Positions 22,518 to 36,198 are shown, counted from the stretch's first letter. The stretch: 64,000 nucleotides of DNA from Uloborus plumipes (GCA_038373865.1 JAXGGA010005204.1:1-64000); one strand, 5' to 3'. The notes: a model not told the origin generated them from the letters alone. Made by a program: numbers and translations.

Positions 22518-24354
22518 TAGTTATTTTTTATGCCTAATAATGTAAAATCTAGTTTTACGTGTAAAAGTTACATAAACAAGCGAGTCCATAAAAATAATAC
22601 TGTAACTGTGTGTGAAACTTTTCAAACGGAAACATTATTTAGGACTATTTTTGCGGGAGGGTCATTTTTTCTAAAAAAGTGAGCTTTATTTTCTTTTTTG
22701 GAAAGAATTTTTACTTATGGATCGAATAATCGTCGTATTTTATTTTTCATAGCGTACTTTCGTGTATTTTTGAACTTAAAAGAACTTAAGAAGTATCTGA
22801 TATTGATGAAACACATTTGTTTTGTATTATGAATTTCTTTCAAATACATTATAAATCATGAGTTCGTAAAATTTCATACTTTGCACGTTTTTTCTCGCTA
22901 AACTGAGTGTTACCCTTACCTGCAAACAGTCTTTGCCGCTGAACATTGCAAGACAAAGAATGCATGGTAAAATAAACTGCATCCAGACTACGTGCTTGGC
23001 CAGAAAGCATACATTCGGGCAAAACACGTGTCAGGAACAAAGAGAATGAAAATGAATAGTTTCTTGAATTTAAATAATTGTAGAATTAATTAAATTGAAT
23101 GTAGACATTTATGCATTAAGAAAAATTATTATGAATTGTTCTTGGCAAATAATAATCAATCAGTTTAGGGAATTAAGCTTGTCGTTGAAATAATTTTTAG
23201 CTTAGCCTCTCAAACCGAATATAATTATAAACTTTTATAATTATTTTTAATTTCAGGGTACATTTGATTTTTTTTCTTATTAAAATATTATTTCTAAAAA
23301 CCATTATTTGTTTTTCGTCTAATTTTTTTATGCCTAATAATGTAAAATCTACGTATGATCATGATCACGTTAATACACGTAAAAGTCACGTAAACGTTCG
23401 AGTCCATAAAAAAAATAATTGTATAACTGCGTGAAATTTTTAAAACATAAACGCTATTTAAGAATTTTGTCGTTTTTCCAAAAACAACTTAATTAGTCAT
23501 CCTTTTGAATATGAATTTTACTTTGTAGCCGAATAATAGTCTTATTTTAATTTTCATGTCTTTTTTTTATACTTAAATGCATGTACATTCTTGATATTAA
23601 TTTAGCACTTTTAGTTTTGCGTCATAAGGTTCTTTCAAATCTATTTCGAAATCTAAATTCGTAGAAAATAAAACTGTAAACGTATTTTTCACGCTAAATT
23701 GAGCGTTGTCGTTACCTGCATGCAGTCTTTGCCGCGCTACACGCTACGAGACAAAGAGCGTACCGTAAAATAAACTGCCACCAGGCAACGTGCTTGGCCA
23801 GAAAGCATACATTCAGTTGAAACAAAGAATAAAAATTAATATTTTCTTAGAAATGAATGATTGCAGGACTAATTAAAATGGATATAGACATTAATCTGTT
23901 GAGAAAAAAATATTCATTAATTGCATAAATATTAATCATTCACTTTGGAAAATAAGGCTTGTAGACGAAATAACTTTTCTTTTGAGCCGCTCAACTGAAA
24001 ATGATTTTAAGCTTTCATAAAAAATTTTAATTTCTGCGTACGATTGAGTTACAATTCTTTCAATAATTATATTTCTGTTAAATAAATACTTGTTTTCTGG
24101 TAAGTTTCCTCTGCTTGGTTATTATAGTACGAGCATTTTTTTTTTCCATAAAAGTGTTATTGCTCATGCTCATGTCAAAAGAAAAAAATTTCATATTAAT
24201 CCATAGCAGGTGATGACGATCACGCCATTTATATAATAAAACTCTTAGCTTTGATATGAAGCTTATAACATTTAAATACGTCCCCTCCATGTTGCGTCGA
24301 ACCAATTTAACATCTACTCTGAAGGTATTGCCTGCAATCGAAGCACTCATCTTA

Positions 24355-24552
24355 CACTGGAAAAAATGTTGTTTTTACAGTATAATACAGCTAATTTTAC
24401 AGTGATATTACTGTAATAAACTGTAAAATTGCTAGTTTTACAGAAATAAACTGTAAAATAGCTAGTTTTATAGTTTTTTACTGTACTTTTACAGTTTTAA
24501 AGTGAAATCTCTGCTTTCAGTATTATACTGTAAAAACAACAGTTTATTTCTT
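24355..24552. repeat. CACTG-type MITE, copy 3 (short)
   Basis: Begins CACTGGAAAAAATGTTG and ends CTGTAAAAACAACAGTTTAT. Same internal strings as the other copies, with fewer units. Confidence 0.75.
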
Positions 24553-25923
24553 AATAAATATAGGTATAGCAAATACTCTATGCACAACTTCTGAATGAAG
24601 CTGAATTTTACATAATAATGACTTATAACAGTGTGTAGAAAATAGTACAAATATCAGTAAGTTATTATCTTAACATCAGTATAAAATAAGCTTAATATCA
24701 GTACGAATCATGTTTGTATCAATAAACAAAGCTTTAAAAAAAAAAAACAACAACTCTACAGCCACCCATACAATCATTGATCACATCCGTACGAAGTAAT
24801 ACTTATTTTCTGTACCTAAGAATGTAAAATACACGTAAGGTCAAGTCAATATGCATTAAAGTAACTTAAAGCTTGTTTCATCACTTTTTTAAATTTTAAT
24901 TTTTGACCGAGTACTCATCGTGCGTTATTTTGTCTAAAGTATTTTCCTATCTTTTCTGTTCTTAAATATATGTAATGAGTATCTGATATTCGTTAAACAC
25001 TTCTGCAGACATCATAACTTTCTTTTGAACACATATCTGAATCAAAATTCGTAAAAAGTAAAAGTTTAAAAGTATTTTCTCGTTTAATTGAGCGTTCCCG
25101 AGTCCTGAAAGCAGTCTTTGCCACTGCGCACTGCGAGACAAAGAACCGTATGGTAAAATAAACAACATGCAGGCAAGGTGCTCAATCAGAAAGCTTACAT
25201 TCAGTCAAAACACGTGTCAGAGACAAAGAAAATGAAAATGAATATTTTATCGGATATGAACTATTGCAGGACAAATTTAACATGAATGCAAACATTTATG
25301 TTTCAGAAAAAGTATTTCTTAATTTATCTTTGCAAACATTAATCATTCATTGTGGGAAATTAGGCTTGAATATGATTTATTTTTTCGCCGCTCAAACCGA
25401 AAATCATTTTTAATCGTAAAATCCTTTTTGATAACTGCGTACATTTAACTCTGAATTATCAAAATAATATTATTGTTATAAAAACATTACATGGTTTCCC
25501 GTAATTTTCCTCTCCACCGTTATTATACTATGAGCATTCTTTTATTCATACAAGTAATAAGGATTCAAATTATTGCTCAAGTCTAAAAATATATCCATTC
25601 ATTGCAGCCAATAAAGGGATACGCTATTTATTTCACAAAACTCTTAGGTTGGTACGTTAGTTTATAGCGCTTAGACAAGCCCCCTCCTAGTTGCGTCGGG
25701 TCAGTCTAACAACTACTCTAAAGATTGCAAACAAAGCACTTCTCTTTGTATAGCCTGGCAGTAATTGTATTTTTACATGACACTGGCTTGTAACAATGCG
25801 TGTAGAAAATAATGCAAGTAGCAGTAAGAAAGTATGTTAACAGCAGTCTAAAATAGACTTAATATTAATACAAACCATGTTGCAGTCAACATTAAACAGT
25901 GCTAATTTATAAGCAAAATACTA

Positions 25924-26275
25924 CACTGCAAAACATAAGCTTATGTTTTTACAGTGTAGTGCTGGCAGCAGAAGTTCAAGTTTAAAACTGTAAAATGCGC
26001 AGTAATAAACTCTGTACCTCAGAACCAGACTAACGTAAGTCCATTTTCGTCATTTTTCAGTAGAGGGGAAAAACGATGTATTCGACAATCGTTTTTCCCC
26101 TCTACCGAAAAATGACGAAAATGGACTTACGTTAGTCTGGTTCTGAGGTACAGAACTGTAAAACTAGCAATTTTAAACTTTATTACTGTAGACTATCAAT
26201 TTTACGGTAAAATTAGCAATTTTACCGTTTATTACTATAAAATTAGCTGTATTATCCTGTAAAAACATTTATGTG
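25924..26275. repeat. CACTG-type MITE, copy 4, interrupted by a hairpin element
   Basis: Begins CACTGCAAAACATAAG and ends TATCCTGTAAAAACATTTATG. Its interior is split by the hairpin element at 26012-26153, showing nested insertion. Confidence 0.75.
26012..26153. repeat. Near-perfect 142-bp hairpin element
   Basis: Two 66-nt arms with one mismatch around a 10-nt loop; ends CTGTACCTCAG and CTGAGGTACAG. A diverged, longer relative with the same ends is at 53454-53688. Confidence 0.9.
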
Positions 26276-26943
26276 TACTGCCACCCATACACACATAAAC
26301 TACATCCTTACACAGCAAATCTTTTTTTTTTGGCCTAAAACGTAAAATTAAAACGTTAAGAACGTAAAATCCACATACGGTCATGTTAATATGCGTGTCC
26401 GGAAAGGAGGGGGGATAATAATATAAATTTACTGTGCTTGAAGCTTTTAAAACAAACAAAAGGTATGAATTCTTTTGCGGTGGTTATTTTCTGAAAAAAA
26501 TTGTTTCGTCACCTTTTTAAACATGAATTTTAGTTTGTGATCGAATAATCATCGTGTTTTATTTTGTCTGAATGTTTTTTTTTTTTTTTTAACTTAAATC
26601 TTTGTAGTGAGTATCTGATATTGATTAAGCACTTCTCTATGCATCGTAAGTTTGTTCTGAATACATTTCTGAATCCAAATTCATAAAAATTTAAAGTTTT
26701 TTGGAATGTGAATCTGCAGGAAAACCAATCGTATTGCGAAGTTCTTTGTTTAAACTAAATTGCCTAAAAGTTGTTTTTACAGCTAGGCCGAAGCATTATT
26801 GTAAAGTAAAGCGTTTTACAGTGGGTTGTGTGACAAAAAAAAGAAAACTTCAAAAAAAATGACTGTTTCACGTAAAGATTTTTTTTTTTTTTTTCATTTT
26901 TTATATATTCTTTATAAACCTAATTCATACCTCTTTCTTACAG

Positions 26944-27092
26944 GGTGCAAATAAATGAAGAACTTTCTGCTACTGGAGTCATTGCCCAATTTACTATTTT
27001 ATCGACTCATCGAAACGACGGTGGATCCTACGTTTGTTCTGCTAAGAATAAATTTGGAGAAGTGAACAATACTATCATTCTCAGAATCGTTG
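26944..27092 (+). CDS. sDscam: Constant Ig3, second exon
   Basis: 149 nt, phase 2 in, phase 1 out (GTTG|GTGAGC). Encodes RVQINEELSATGVIAQFTI, then GGSYVCSAKNKFGE with the second Ig Cys. The intron before it is 6.7 kb and full of repeats. Confidence 0.92.
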
Positions 27093-28930
27093 GTGAGCAT
27101 TAAATTGTTTTTTCTCTTTACCATTTTTTTAAATTAAATATGTATAATGGTATACACTTGAACGAGTATTATCGGTTTAGACTTTTGGCAATTTGTTTCA
27201 CATTTGAATTTTTTCAGATAACGTGTACGAAAAAATTACTTCTTATAAAGCGGCATATTTTACCATTGTGTCTGAAGTTAAATTTTTGGTTCCAGAAGAA
27301 TTTTATTTTTTTAACACTCTTTGTTGCTGTTTCTGCATCCTTTATTCAACTACCCGCTGCCCATCAGAGTTTATTTATTTACTTATCTCTTTATTTTTTA
27401 TTTATTTATTTATTCGCCTACGACACAATGAAAACACAATAACTAGCAAAAACTCTACAAGAGTGAAGTAATTTTAGTAAGTAAAAATATTTACACACTA
27501 AAGGTCTTCTAAGCTTTACAGACTTGTAGTTTAAGTAAGCTCCCAAACTATCCCCACAAACACCATACATTACAAGTTTATGCACGCAAGCACCATGTAA
27601 TGAAAACAAGAGATAATTATTTTGATCGCCAATGGTAAATATTGTCTGAAAATATTAACTTAAACTTTTTTTTCAACTAAATTCGATTTTTGTTTGTTGT
27701 AGGGCGTAGAGCTTAACTCCTAGCAAAAGGAGTACAAAAGGCCAAAAATCCTTAGATCTTATTTTTGCACTGTATTTCGTCTAAAATGTTTAAATTAGCA
27801 CATAAAACTGAAAAGAAGTGCAAGAGTTCAGCTTCCCCTGCAAATTAAGTTCTAGTTTATTTTGAAATTGTTTCATTAAACGGTAAAATATTTTTTTTAG
27901 TACTAGCCTGCGTGTCCTTGATGCACACGTTCCGTTTGGCTTGTTAAACTATTGAATACATCATTGCATGGTACTTCAGAAATTGATTGATCATGCCTGC
28001 TCGTTAAGCTCATTGTTGCATATGTCTCTTAAAACATTTAAAACATATTAAAATTACCTAGGATGAAATTAAATGGCAATTTTGTTTACAAAAAAAATGA
28101 TGAATTTAAGTCTCATTAAATTCAAATATAAATTAATTTACATGTGTTTACCTTGAAGCAAATTGTTGAATACATATAAGTATCGAAGCCCGGTAAAAAA
28201 TATATGAATGAACAAGAACAAAAATTCTCCTTTTTGATAAATTTCACTTTAAAACATAATCATAATACAACAAGGAATAATATATTTTGGTTGAAAAGAT
28301 ATCCGATAAAATGTCTTCGCAATCTATGCTTATTTCTGCACGTTGACGAAGTAATTCCTTATGAACTAGAGACAGACACATGTCTGCAACTGCCAACGCT
28401 ATTTGCATTTCAACTGTTGTTTTACAGATTTTAACTTCACCGCATGAAGGTAAACATTTAAATCTCACTAACAACCGCTCAGAGTAAGACCGAAGAAAAA
28501 GAGAGAAATGCTTGTTGATATTTTTTTCTAAATTAGATGTTAAATAAAGGTACTTGTTTTTTATGTATTATTTACACATGTTTTATGTACTTTCATTGAT
28601 CTCAAAAATGAAAGTGTTGTATTTTTTCGGTTATTTATAATACCAATACATAATAACAATTAAGAGTGAAAAAAAATACTTAATTTTCCTACATTTCTAA
28701 ACTCGCTGTTTTAAGTAGCAAGATTCATATTGAATTCAGAAATGAACGACGAACTATTTATTTCATTAAAACAGAATTTTCACATTAAATTTACGTAGAA
28801 ATTCTGAAAATAATTCATTTTTTTAACAAAGAGAATAATTCATGCATAAAAAAGTGAAAGTGTTAGTATTTAATATTTTCCTCACATATTCTATAATTTT
28901 ATGCTCTTCGTAGAATTTTGAAAACGTAGT
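27093..28930 (+). other. Intron Ig3-FNIII-1, 5' part
   Basis: AT-rich with (TTTA)n stretches near 27370-27415. Nothing else recognised; open frames here have low-complexity translations. Confidence 0.5.
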
Positions 28931-29742
28931 CATACCTGCCAACTTGTACGTTTGGGCCGTACAATGTACGTTTTATTGCCCTTTTGTACGATCGTACGGT
29001 AAAGGTGTAAAATCGTACGTTTTTCAGATTTTTCATCAGTTCTATTTTTTTTCCCATATATAACTACATTTCAACGACGAAGCTTCTTTAGAATACATCG
29101 TTACATGTATTCATACGCTAGGCAAAGCCTAAACTTCGTCATATTTCAGCACTGAACGCGTACTTCGCAGAAAACTGGTCCGCGTGTTTGAGACTGCAAT
29201 CCTTTTGCATCGTGCAAATATTTTAACATTTGCGAAATTTTTAGGTTACATTGACATATGCTACTTTAGGTTATCACATTTAATTATTTATTTTTATAAA
29301 TTTTCTCCTCCCCATTTTACATGTTTACATTCTACCCGCGATTCTCGTAAAATCGCTTCTTTTGCTTGACATTTCAATCCTTTAACATCTGGTCAGTGCT
29401 TTAATATTTTTGATGGTTAGAAGTTATTTTAACATGACTACCGAAAACTACTTTATTTTGTTTCATTTATTTTCTTTTCATGCTTTTTTTTTTACCAACA
29501 TGCTTATATTTAACACATACGTCACTGAAAGTTGCAACTGAAATAAATTTATTCAATTGAAAATATAAAGAAAAGTTAAAATATTAATTAAAATGAAAAA
29601 AAAACTACTGAAAGTGACCGTGATATAATTACAATAACTTATTTAATGGCTGATTTTGATTAAGAAATACGTTATTGTCTCAGTACGATTTCGTAGGAAA
29701 ATAAATTGTAAGATTTTCTAAGTAGACATGTTGGCAGGTATG
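28931..29742. mobile_element. 812-bp non-autonomous TIR element
   Basis: Ends CATACCTGCCAACTTGTACG and its inverted partner GTTGGCAGGTATG, directly flanked by CGTAGT on both sides (28925-28930 and 29743-29748). The left part repeats GTACG several times. No transposase frame. Probably hAT-like by its ends, though the visible duplication is 6 bp. Confidence 0.7.
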
Positions 29743-30351
29743 CGTAGTACTTGTGGTAAGAAATAACATTATTGTTAACAGCCACAATTTTTTGGGGGGG
29801 AGGGGAGAGGGGTCATAACGGTTCCTTCATGTACATGCATTAACATTCTATAAGATTACCTACTAGGATTAAACCAAGAGTTTGTAGAAAGTGATCCCTC
29901 CTCCTCCGCCGTACCCAGGATCTCTTACTAATGTTATGAATGATTTTTTCCACTAATAATTTTTTCTCTCTTTAATTATAGCTACACGTTTTCTTACACA
30001 AGTGAACCTGTCTTAACACTGAACTTTTAAACTGTTCTAACATTCTCTAATAGAGAACTCTTAGGAGTCACTAATGTTTTAAAAATGTTTTTACGAAATT
30101 TAATTATTCACTGCCATGATTTGAATATTTTTAATACGTCATTCTATAATTTTAAGTGTAAATGTTCGAATATTTTAAATGTATGATTTGTTTTAATTGT
30201 TATTGTTTTTCTTACTGCATTCTTGCCACTGTAATTGAATTTATCTGTTGGGTGCAATATTTTTAGCTAAATAAATTTCGGATAATATGTACTTTTTGCT
30301 GCCTCTTTATCCTACGGCTGGCTAATGTTATCTTTATTTCTACCTTCAAAG

Positions 30352-30486
30352 AGCCTCCAGAGCGTCCGATTGCCGTGAAAGTCGGAGAAGTCTGGAGCAG
30401 AGCTGCCACAGTGTCGTGGTCCAGCCCCTTTGACGGGAATAGCCCAATTACGCAGTATGTGGTTCATTACTGGAAAGACATTGAAG
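30352..30486 (+). CDS. sDscam: Constant FNIII-1, first exon
   Basis: 135 nt, phase 1-1, from CTTCAAAG to GAAG|GTTGGT. Encodes EPPERPIAVKVGEVWSRAAT, then VSWSSPFDGNSPITQYVVHY with the B-strand Trp and the C-strand Tyr typical of FNIII. Confidence 0.92.
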
Positions 30487-32521
30487 GTTGGTTGTTCCAC
30501 TTTTATTGCAATTTCTTTAATACATGTTGACGAAAAGGATCGTACCATATAAACTAGACTTTTCTTTGATTTTGGGAAAAATAATGAATTTATGTTTACT
30601 TTCCTCTTAAATCGCATTTTGTTCCTTGAATACAAGTAAAATCGCTTTGACGTAATGTACTCCTGCAACGAATGCGGAACAATTCAAAATGTAGGAAAAA
30701 CGTTTTAATAGTTAGTTTAAAATCGAAATTTAATGCTCTTTCTTGCCACGTAGCTCGCACAAAGTTAATCCAAATAACTGGTGCGTAGTGATATTAAAAC
30801 AATATAAGCATACAAGCAAGTGGCACATCCTAAAAATTTCGTAATTTACAAGAGGAATTTTTGAGCTTCAAGTATGCATTGTTGATTTAGACAACAAAAC
30901 ATTTCCAGCAAAACTCGCGTCATATTTTTTGAGCGTACTGTAATATTAGAGACTAAAGCATTTAAAATTACCGTAAAGTAAAATCCTGATCGCATCCAAT
31001 GCTGTTTTTTGGAATTGTGTCACTTTCGTTGCCGAGGTGTAATAGTCTCTATTTTTGTAGAGTGAATCAGTTTCCTGTTTAATTATTTATACATTATTAT
31101 TCGATACTTGAAACTTAAAGTAAGTTAAAATAACTTTGATACGTTTGTTTTGTTTTATATCAGTTCCCTGTTTCGTAACAACTATTATTTTCTTTTAACG
31201 TATTATACATTAAAACTCAAAATATAAATTAAATATACATTGAAACATTTTCATTATAAAGCAGCTTCTACATAAGAACATGGCAGGCAGTGAAGATGAA
31301 TCAAGATAATAGCTATTAAATACGATATTGCAACATCGTTTGGTATAAAGTTGGACTATAATATAATGTTTTAATCATTCATAGGAAAAAAACCGCAAAA
31401 TTGAAATATTCAGGGTTAACCATTGTTGATGAAATTACGTTAGACATTAAAAAATGTGCATATATAATAAATGTGTGTATAATAATATACATGATTGACG
31501 ATGCTTTTGCCACTATATATTTTTTCCACCATCATTTGTTGCCTGCTGCCGATATTTCTACTACTTGTACATGTGGTGGGGACAATATTGGTCCTCACAA
31601 TTGATATCGAAACTACTGAAGTAGAACCTGTAGAATCTAGTTTTTTAATGACTTCATATTTCTGTACAGTGGCAGAAAAACTGCAGTGGATATTACAACT
31701 ATTAATTTAACATTTTAACGTAATACTAACAATAATTCTTCAATAAGTGACAATCACCAGTTTAAAAAAAGCATCGATTCAAATACAAAGTTAATCAAAG
31801 TATACATTTTTCAAAAAAAAGGAAGTGTTGGCGAAACGATCCGCGGAGCAATTTTCGGTGCACAAGCAACCGACGTTGGACGAAAGACGAGGTAACAAAT
31901 TGTCCGATAAATATCGGGATCTTGGGGCTCCAATCTTTTTTAAAAACTTTATTTGATGGTTTTAAAAAATTAAGAATCTTTAAAATAGCATTACTTCTTT
32001 CGAAAAGCTCATCGAAACTAGCTAAAAACCTTACGTTTTTATTTATGTTTAGAGATGGGACCTAACAGAAATGAGGACTTTACGTTATTTTATTGATAGA
32101 CTGTTAGTATTAGTACAAATTTAATAAGATAAATGTTACGAATTTGAATTATATTGTTATCAAAGACGATATGGGCTTCTAACAAAAGCCTGCTTCCTTT
32201 CCGTTCTGTTTTACAAAATAGAGAAAAATGGTCTTTTTAATTGGAAAATCAGCTTTTAAAAGTCTTAATTTAAATAAGCCGATAATGAGTCATAGCCTTG
32301 AATCTTAATATAATTTATAGATATTTTAATTACTTATGGATACTGGATCTCATTTGCCGATATTTCTATACATGTTTTCAGTCAATGTATCAAACCTGAC
32401 ATCCTCATAACTCAATCTGTCCAGTCCATTCATAGCCGATTGTGAAAACTACTATTATTGTTGTTTTAGTTATTGTTTTTCTATACTTGAACTTATGAAA
32501 TAATAAGTTTTTGTTTTTCAG
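30487..32521 (+). other. Intron within FNIII-1
   Basis: 2.0 kb, AT-rich, good acceptor (TTTTTGTTTTTCAG). No transposon ends or exon features seen. Confidence 0.5.
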
Positions 32522-32686
32522 GCGCATCTCACCGTCTTCAGGAACGCAGCGTTCCAGCCACACAAAACTCGGTGCTGTTGAACGATTTGTTGCCCGGCAC
32601 GACGTATTTATTGAGAGTGGTAGCGGAAAATGACGTTGGACGAGGCGAATCTTCAGAACCTTTCAAACTCAGAACAGAAGAAGAAG
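32522..32686 (+). CDS. sDscam: Constant FNIII-1, second exon
   Basis: 165 nt, phase 1-1, ending GAAG|GTTGGT. Encodes GASHRLQERSVPATQNSVLL, then LLPGTTYLLRVVAENDVGRG, the F-G hairpin region of FNIII, and a linker EPFKLRTEEE. Confidence 0.92.
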
Positions 32687-32730
32687 GTTGGTGTGGAAAA
32701 AAAAATTTAAAAATCTGAAAGCAGTCATTG

Positions 32731-33010
32731 CACTGTAAAAAATGAATGTTGTTTTTACAGTATAATACAGCTAATTTTATAGTAATAAACTGTAAAATTG
32801 CTAATTTTACCGTGCATTTTGCATTTTTAAACTGGAACCTCTGGTGCCAGTTATATGGTGTTGTTTTTACAGTATAAAACAGCTAAATTTTACAGCAATA
32901 ACCTAAAATTGCTAGTTTTACAGTTTATTACTGTGCACTTTACAGTTTTAAATTGGAACCTCGGCTGCCAGTATTATACTGTAAAAACAACACTTTATTT
33001 TTTGCAGTGT
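32731..33010. repeat. CACTG-type MITE, copy 5
   Basis: 280 bp, from CACTGTAAAAAATGAATG to TTTTTTGCAGTG, 44 nt after the FNIII-1 donor. Interior as in the other copies. Confidence 0.85.
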
Positions 33011-34354
33011 GCCTTCACAAAAAAAAATCTAATCGTATTTTCTATACGTATAAATGTTATTTTTGCTCCTTGAAAACTACTGCTTCACTTTTTACTATAT
33101 TTTAAATAAAGAATTAGTCCATTGTTTAATTATAGAAATAAATGTGCGTTAGGTCATTCACCAAAATTATCCTTTATATTGGGATAAGCTTTCTGTTTCT
33201 TAAGAATTATAATGTAGTTAGTATAAAATAGCTTATAAATAATGAATAGGAAATGTAATTTCATGCAGTTATGTCTGAGAAATCGTCCTGTTGAGGAAAT
33301 AGAGGCATAATCTCTTTTTCGGGTAATCTTTTTTAAATTGTAATCCACTTATCATAAATTTTTGATGTTTCCTTTTTCAAAATTTAAACTCCAGTTAAAC
33401 ATGACGTACGAAAATTAGCTATGAAAACTATGGGGCTCCAGCACCTTTCTTGTTTGAAAATTATTAACCATGCTGAAGCTATGACTGCAACATGAAAAAA
33501 AAATATATGTTAAACATTACCCTTTGAGCAAAAATTATGAGCTATTATAGGATTTTTTCTTCGAACTAGCATCCATGTCCAAGGTAGAGATTGAAAGGTA
33601 GTTAAAACAAAAGAACAGGAGGTTTTTTTGTTACTTTCATTGGGATTTAATTAATTTACTATTTATTTTTAAAGTAGACTTTTTTTCGCCCACTCGATAG
33701 TAAGACTCGATAAACTATTTCTTTCAATCAAAGCATCAAGTAGTCTCATAGTGCAAATAAACATTTGTACTGAACTCCTTAATTTTTAATTCTTCTATCT
33801 AGAGCAAGCTTTTAATTTCATTAGCAACTATAGTAAAATGTAAAGATAAACTTGTTATTGTAATTGTTAGAAATCAGTAAAGAAAACTTAGAAGGTAAAT
33901 CACAAAAAGTTGTTAAAGGAGTCTTCAAATAAAGGTTTGAAAAAATCATACTAAATATTATTTTTTAGTTAAATTGGGAAAAAAATTTAACGCAAACATG
34001 TCAAAATCTTCCAAAAGCAACTACAACCAGTCAAAATCTTCAGAGAAATATTTCAAGTGGGTTTAGAACACGAGAGTGTTTTTTTCTCCCAATTACAATC
34101 TCAAGAAAATTCCTTTTCTATTATCATTGAGCCATCGAACTCATTAATTTTCTATTATTCAACCAGACAATATTGATTTTGTTTGCATTGTATATATTTC
34201 TCTCAATATTCCGAATTAATTATAAAAACGCCAGGCATCTTAAAATAAAATGGAGCAATGAATAAATCACATGCTTGGAAGTAAACACTTGCATCATTAA
34301 CGAGAAGTTCGCCCAGTACTGAACTAGCCATCCACTGAAATCGATTATGTAGTC

Positions 34355-34648
34355 TAAGGGCCCTGCTCCACATCAGCAGAAAACGCGACCGGAACCGAAG
34401 GCAGAAACCGAAAATCCGGGTACTTTTCATAGGAATACCATTTAATCCATTTTACGTTTCTGCTTTATTTTTCTGCTTTACCTCAATCTGGAGCAGAGCC
34501 CTTAGGGCACTGCTCCACATCAGCGTAAAACGCGACCGAAAACTAAGGCAGAAACCGAAAATCCGGGTACTTTCCATAGGAACACTATTTGCTCCATTTT
34601 ACGTTTCTGCTTTATTTTTCTGCTTTACGTCAATGTGGAGCAGGGTCC
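34355..34648. repeat. Two tandem copies of a 145-bp TIR element
   Basis: Each copy starts with AGGGCMCTGCTCCACATCAG and ends with the inverse (TGGAGCAGRG..CTTA). Copies span about 34355-34500 and 34499-34648, share a central TTA, and both contain AACCGAAAATCCGGGTACTT. No coding capacity. Confidence 0.75.
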
Positions 34649-35138
34649 TTACTCTTTCTCTCTGTCTTTTTAATACTTAACACTCATCAGTATTAAGACA
34701 AGACGCAAAACATGAAGAAATCTTACTCATTCTCTCAAACTGCTAGATATAACACTTAGATACCTTCAAATAATCGATGAAAGTAATAAATAATGTAAGA
34801 CAACATCAAGCAACAGTCAGCAAAAACACATAAAATGTTGTTTGTGCTTTATGTATTCCTACTTTCATGTCTAATTCCCGCTGACAATTACTTAGCGCTG
34901 GAGGCTCAAAATTTCTTCTGCAATAGATAAAGGGTTCCATATAACCCAAAACAAATGTGTACAATATTTTCACGAATTTTGTACTTGGGTACCGTTTGTT
35001 TTGTCGTTTATAAGCGTTTTAGTGCAACATTAATTTTGATATTTTAAAATGTACAATTTTGCCCCAATGTACATTGTGCAAAAACTGCCTTTTTCATAAA
35101 GTTTAGCTCACATACCTAGGGTTTACTCAATGTAAATA

Positions 35139-36092
35139 TGGGTCATTCTGACGAAAATGGTACAAATCATGTCCGAGACTTTAGAATTTTTTAAAATCAA
35201 TTTTAATAACTACCACCCTTTAAGTGTATTTTTTATTGGTTTTCCATTTAATTTTGTGCCATCAAGTATCAATTGATTAGGCATAATTCATTTAAAAAGG
35301 ACACAAAAAAATTATCTTTGTCAGAAGTAGAAGAAAATGACATGTCCCAGCTTCAAATTTTTAGACTTTTAAATGTGATTTTAAATTAAACTAAAATGTA
35401 ACAACAAAATAAATGACACTGCACTGCACAAAAGATGCTTCTGACACCATTTCTGCAGATTATTACGCAAATGAAAAAAATTCCCCGAAAAACACTATTA
35501 TTTATCCATGTGCCTAGATTTTCTATGTTTCGAATTATCCACTCTGTTATATGCCTTTTGGAAATAAAATAAACAATTGCATTCAATCTGATATATTTTT
35601 TAAAAAATATAGGTAGTATAACTGCCGTGATTAGCTTGCTACATTGAATTATGTAGTCAACAACCAGGGTGAGCCTAATTCTTTTCTTATGATAGTTAAT
35701 TTGAACTGTTGGATGTCGACTCTGTTAGAGCCAATTTCATGATGAAAAAAATGTATTTTTTCTTGAAATCGCAAACAGACTTACAGTTTTAGGCTGTTTA
35801 TTCCACTTTATGCTTGTTCTGCGATTCTAACTTTTCTTTGTGATTATACAAATGTTTTTAAAGGCTTATTTGTCCACTCTGTTAGATGTCCACTCTGTTA
35901 ACCAAAGTAATCAAAATATTTGAAATCCTTTCATAAATGAGTCATGTACTAGTTATTTACACTTCATTACACACAAATAAATGGAAACTCAATAAAAAAA
36001 ATATGATTAGTTGGTAGAAATTATTTAAATTGATAATCTTAAGTACAGAGTTTCAGACAGGATTTGTACCGTTTTCGTCGGAATGACCCATA
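35139..36092. mobile_element. TA-flanked TIR element with CCACTCTGTTA motifs
   Basis: Ends TGGGTCATTCTGACGAAAAT and its inverse at 36065-36092, each bordered by TA. The inside has about four copies of a motif close to TCCACTCTGTTAGATG (35527, 35714, 35873, 35889). No transposase frame. Same end type as the elements at 50743-51872 and 61295-62998. Confidence 0.7.
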
Positions 36093-36198
36093 TGCACACG
36101 ATTTCATGTAAAATCTCCTTCAACGTTTGAACTATAGATGTTGAAATATCATTCACATATTTTCCAAGAAATAACCTCTAACTGTTCTTGCATTTCAG

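Larger units (their letters stand above)
20440..26700. repeat. Array of diverged repeat units of about 0.7-1 kb
   Basis: Related blocks in one orientation at about 20440-21390, 22520-23260, 23320-24030, 24600-25450 and 25770-26700 (the last lacks part of the core). The best-conserved core contains AGCAGTCTTTGCCGCT and a GTAAAATAAACTGC string (near 21060, 22925, 23720 and 25110). CACTG MITEs have inserted between or within units. No coding frame crosses the units. Confidence 0.7.
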
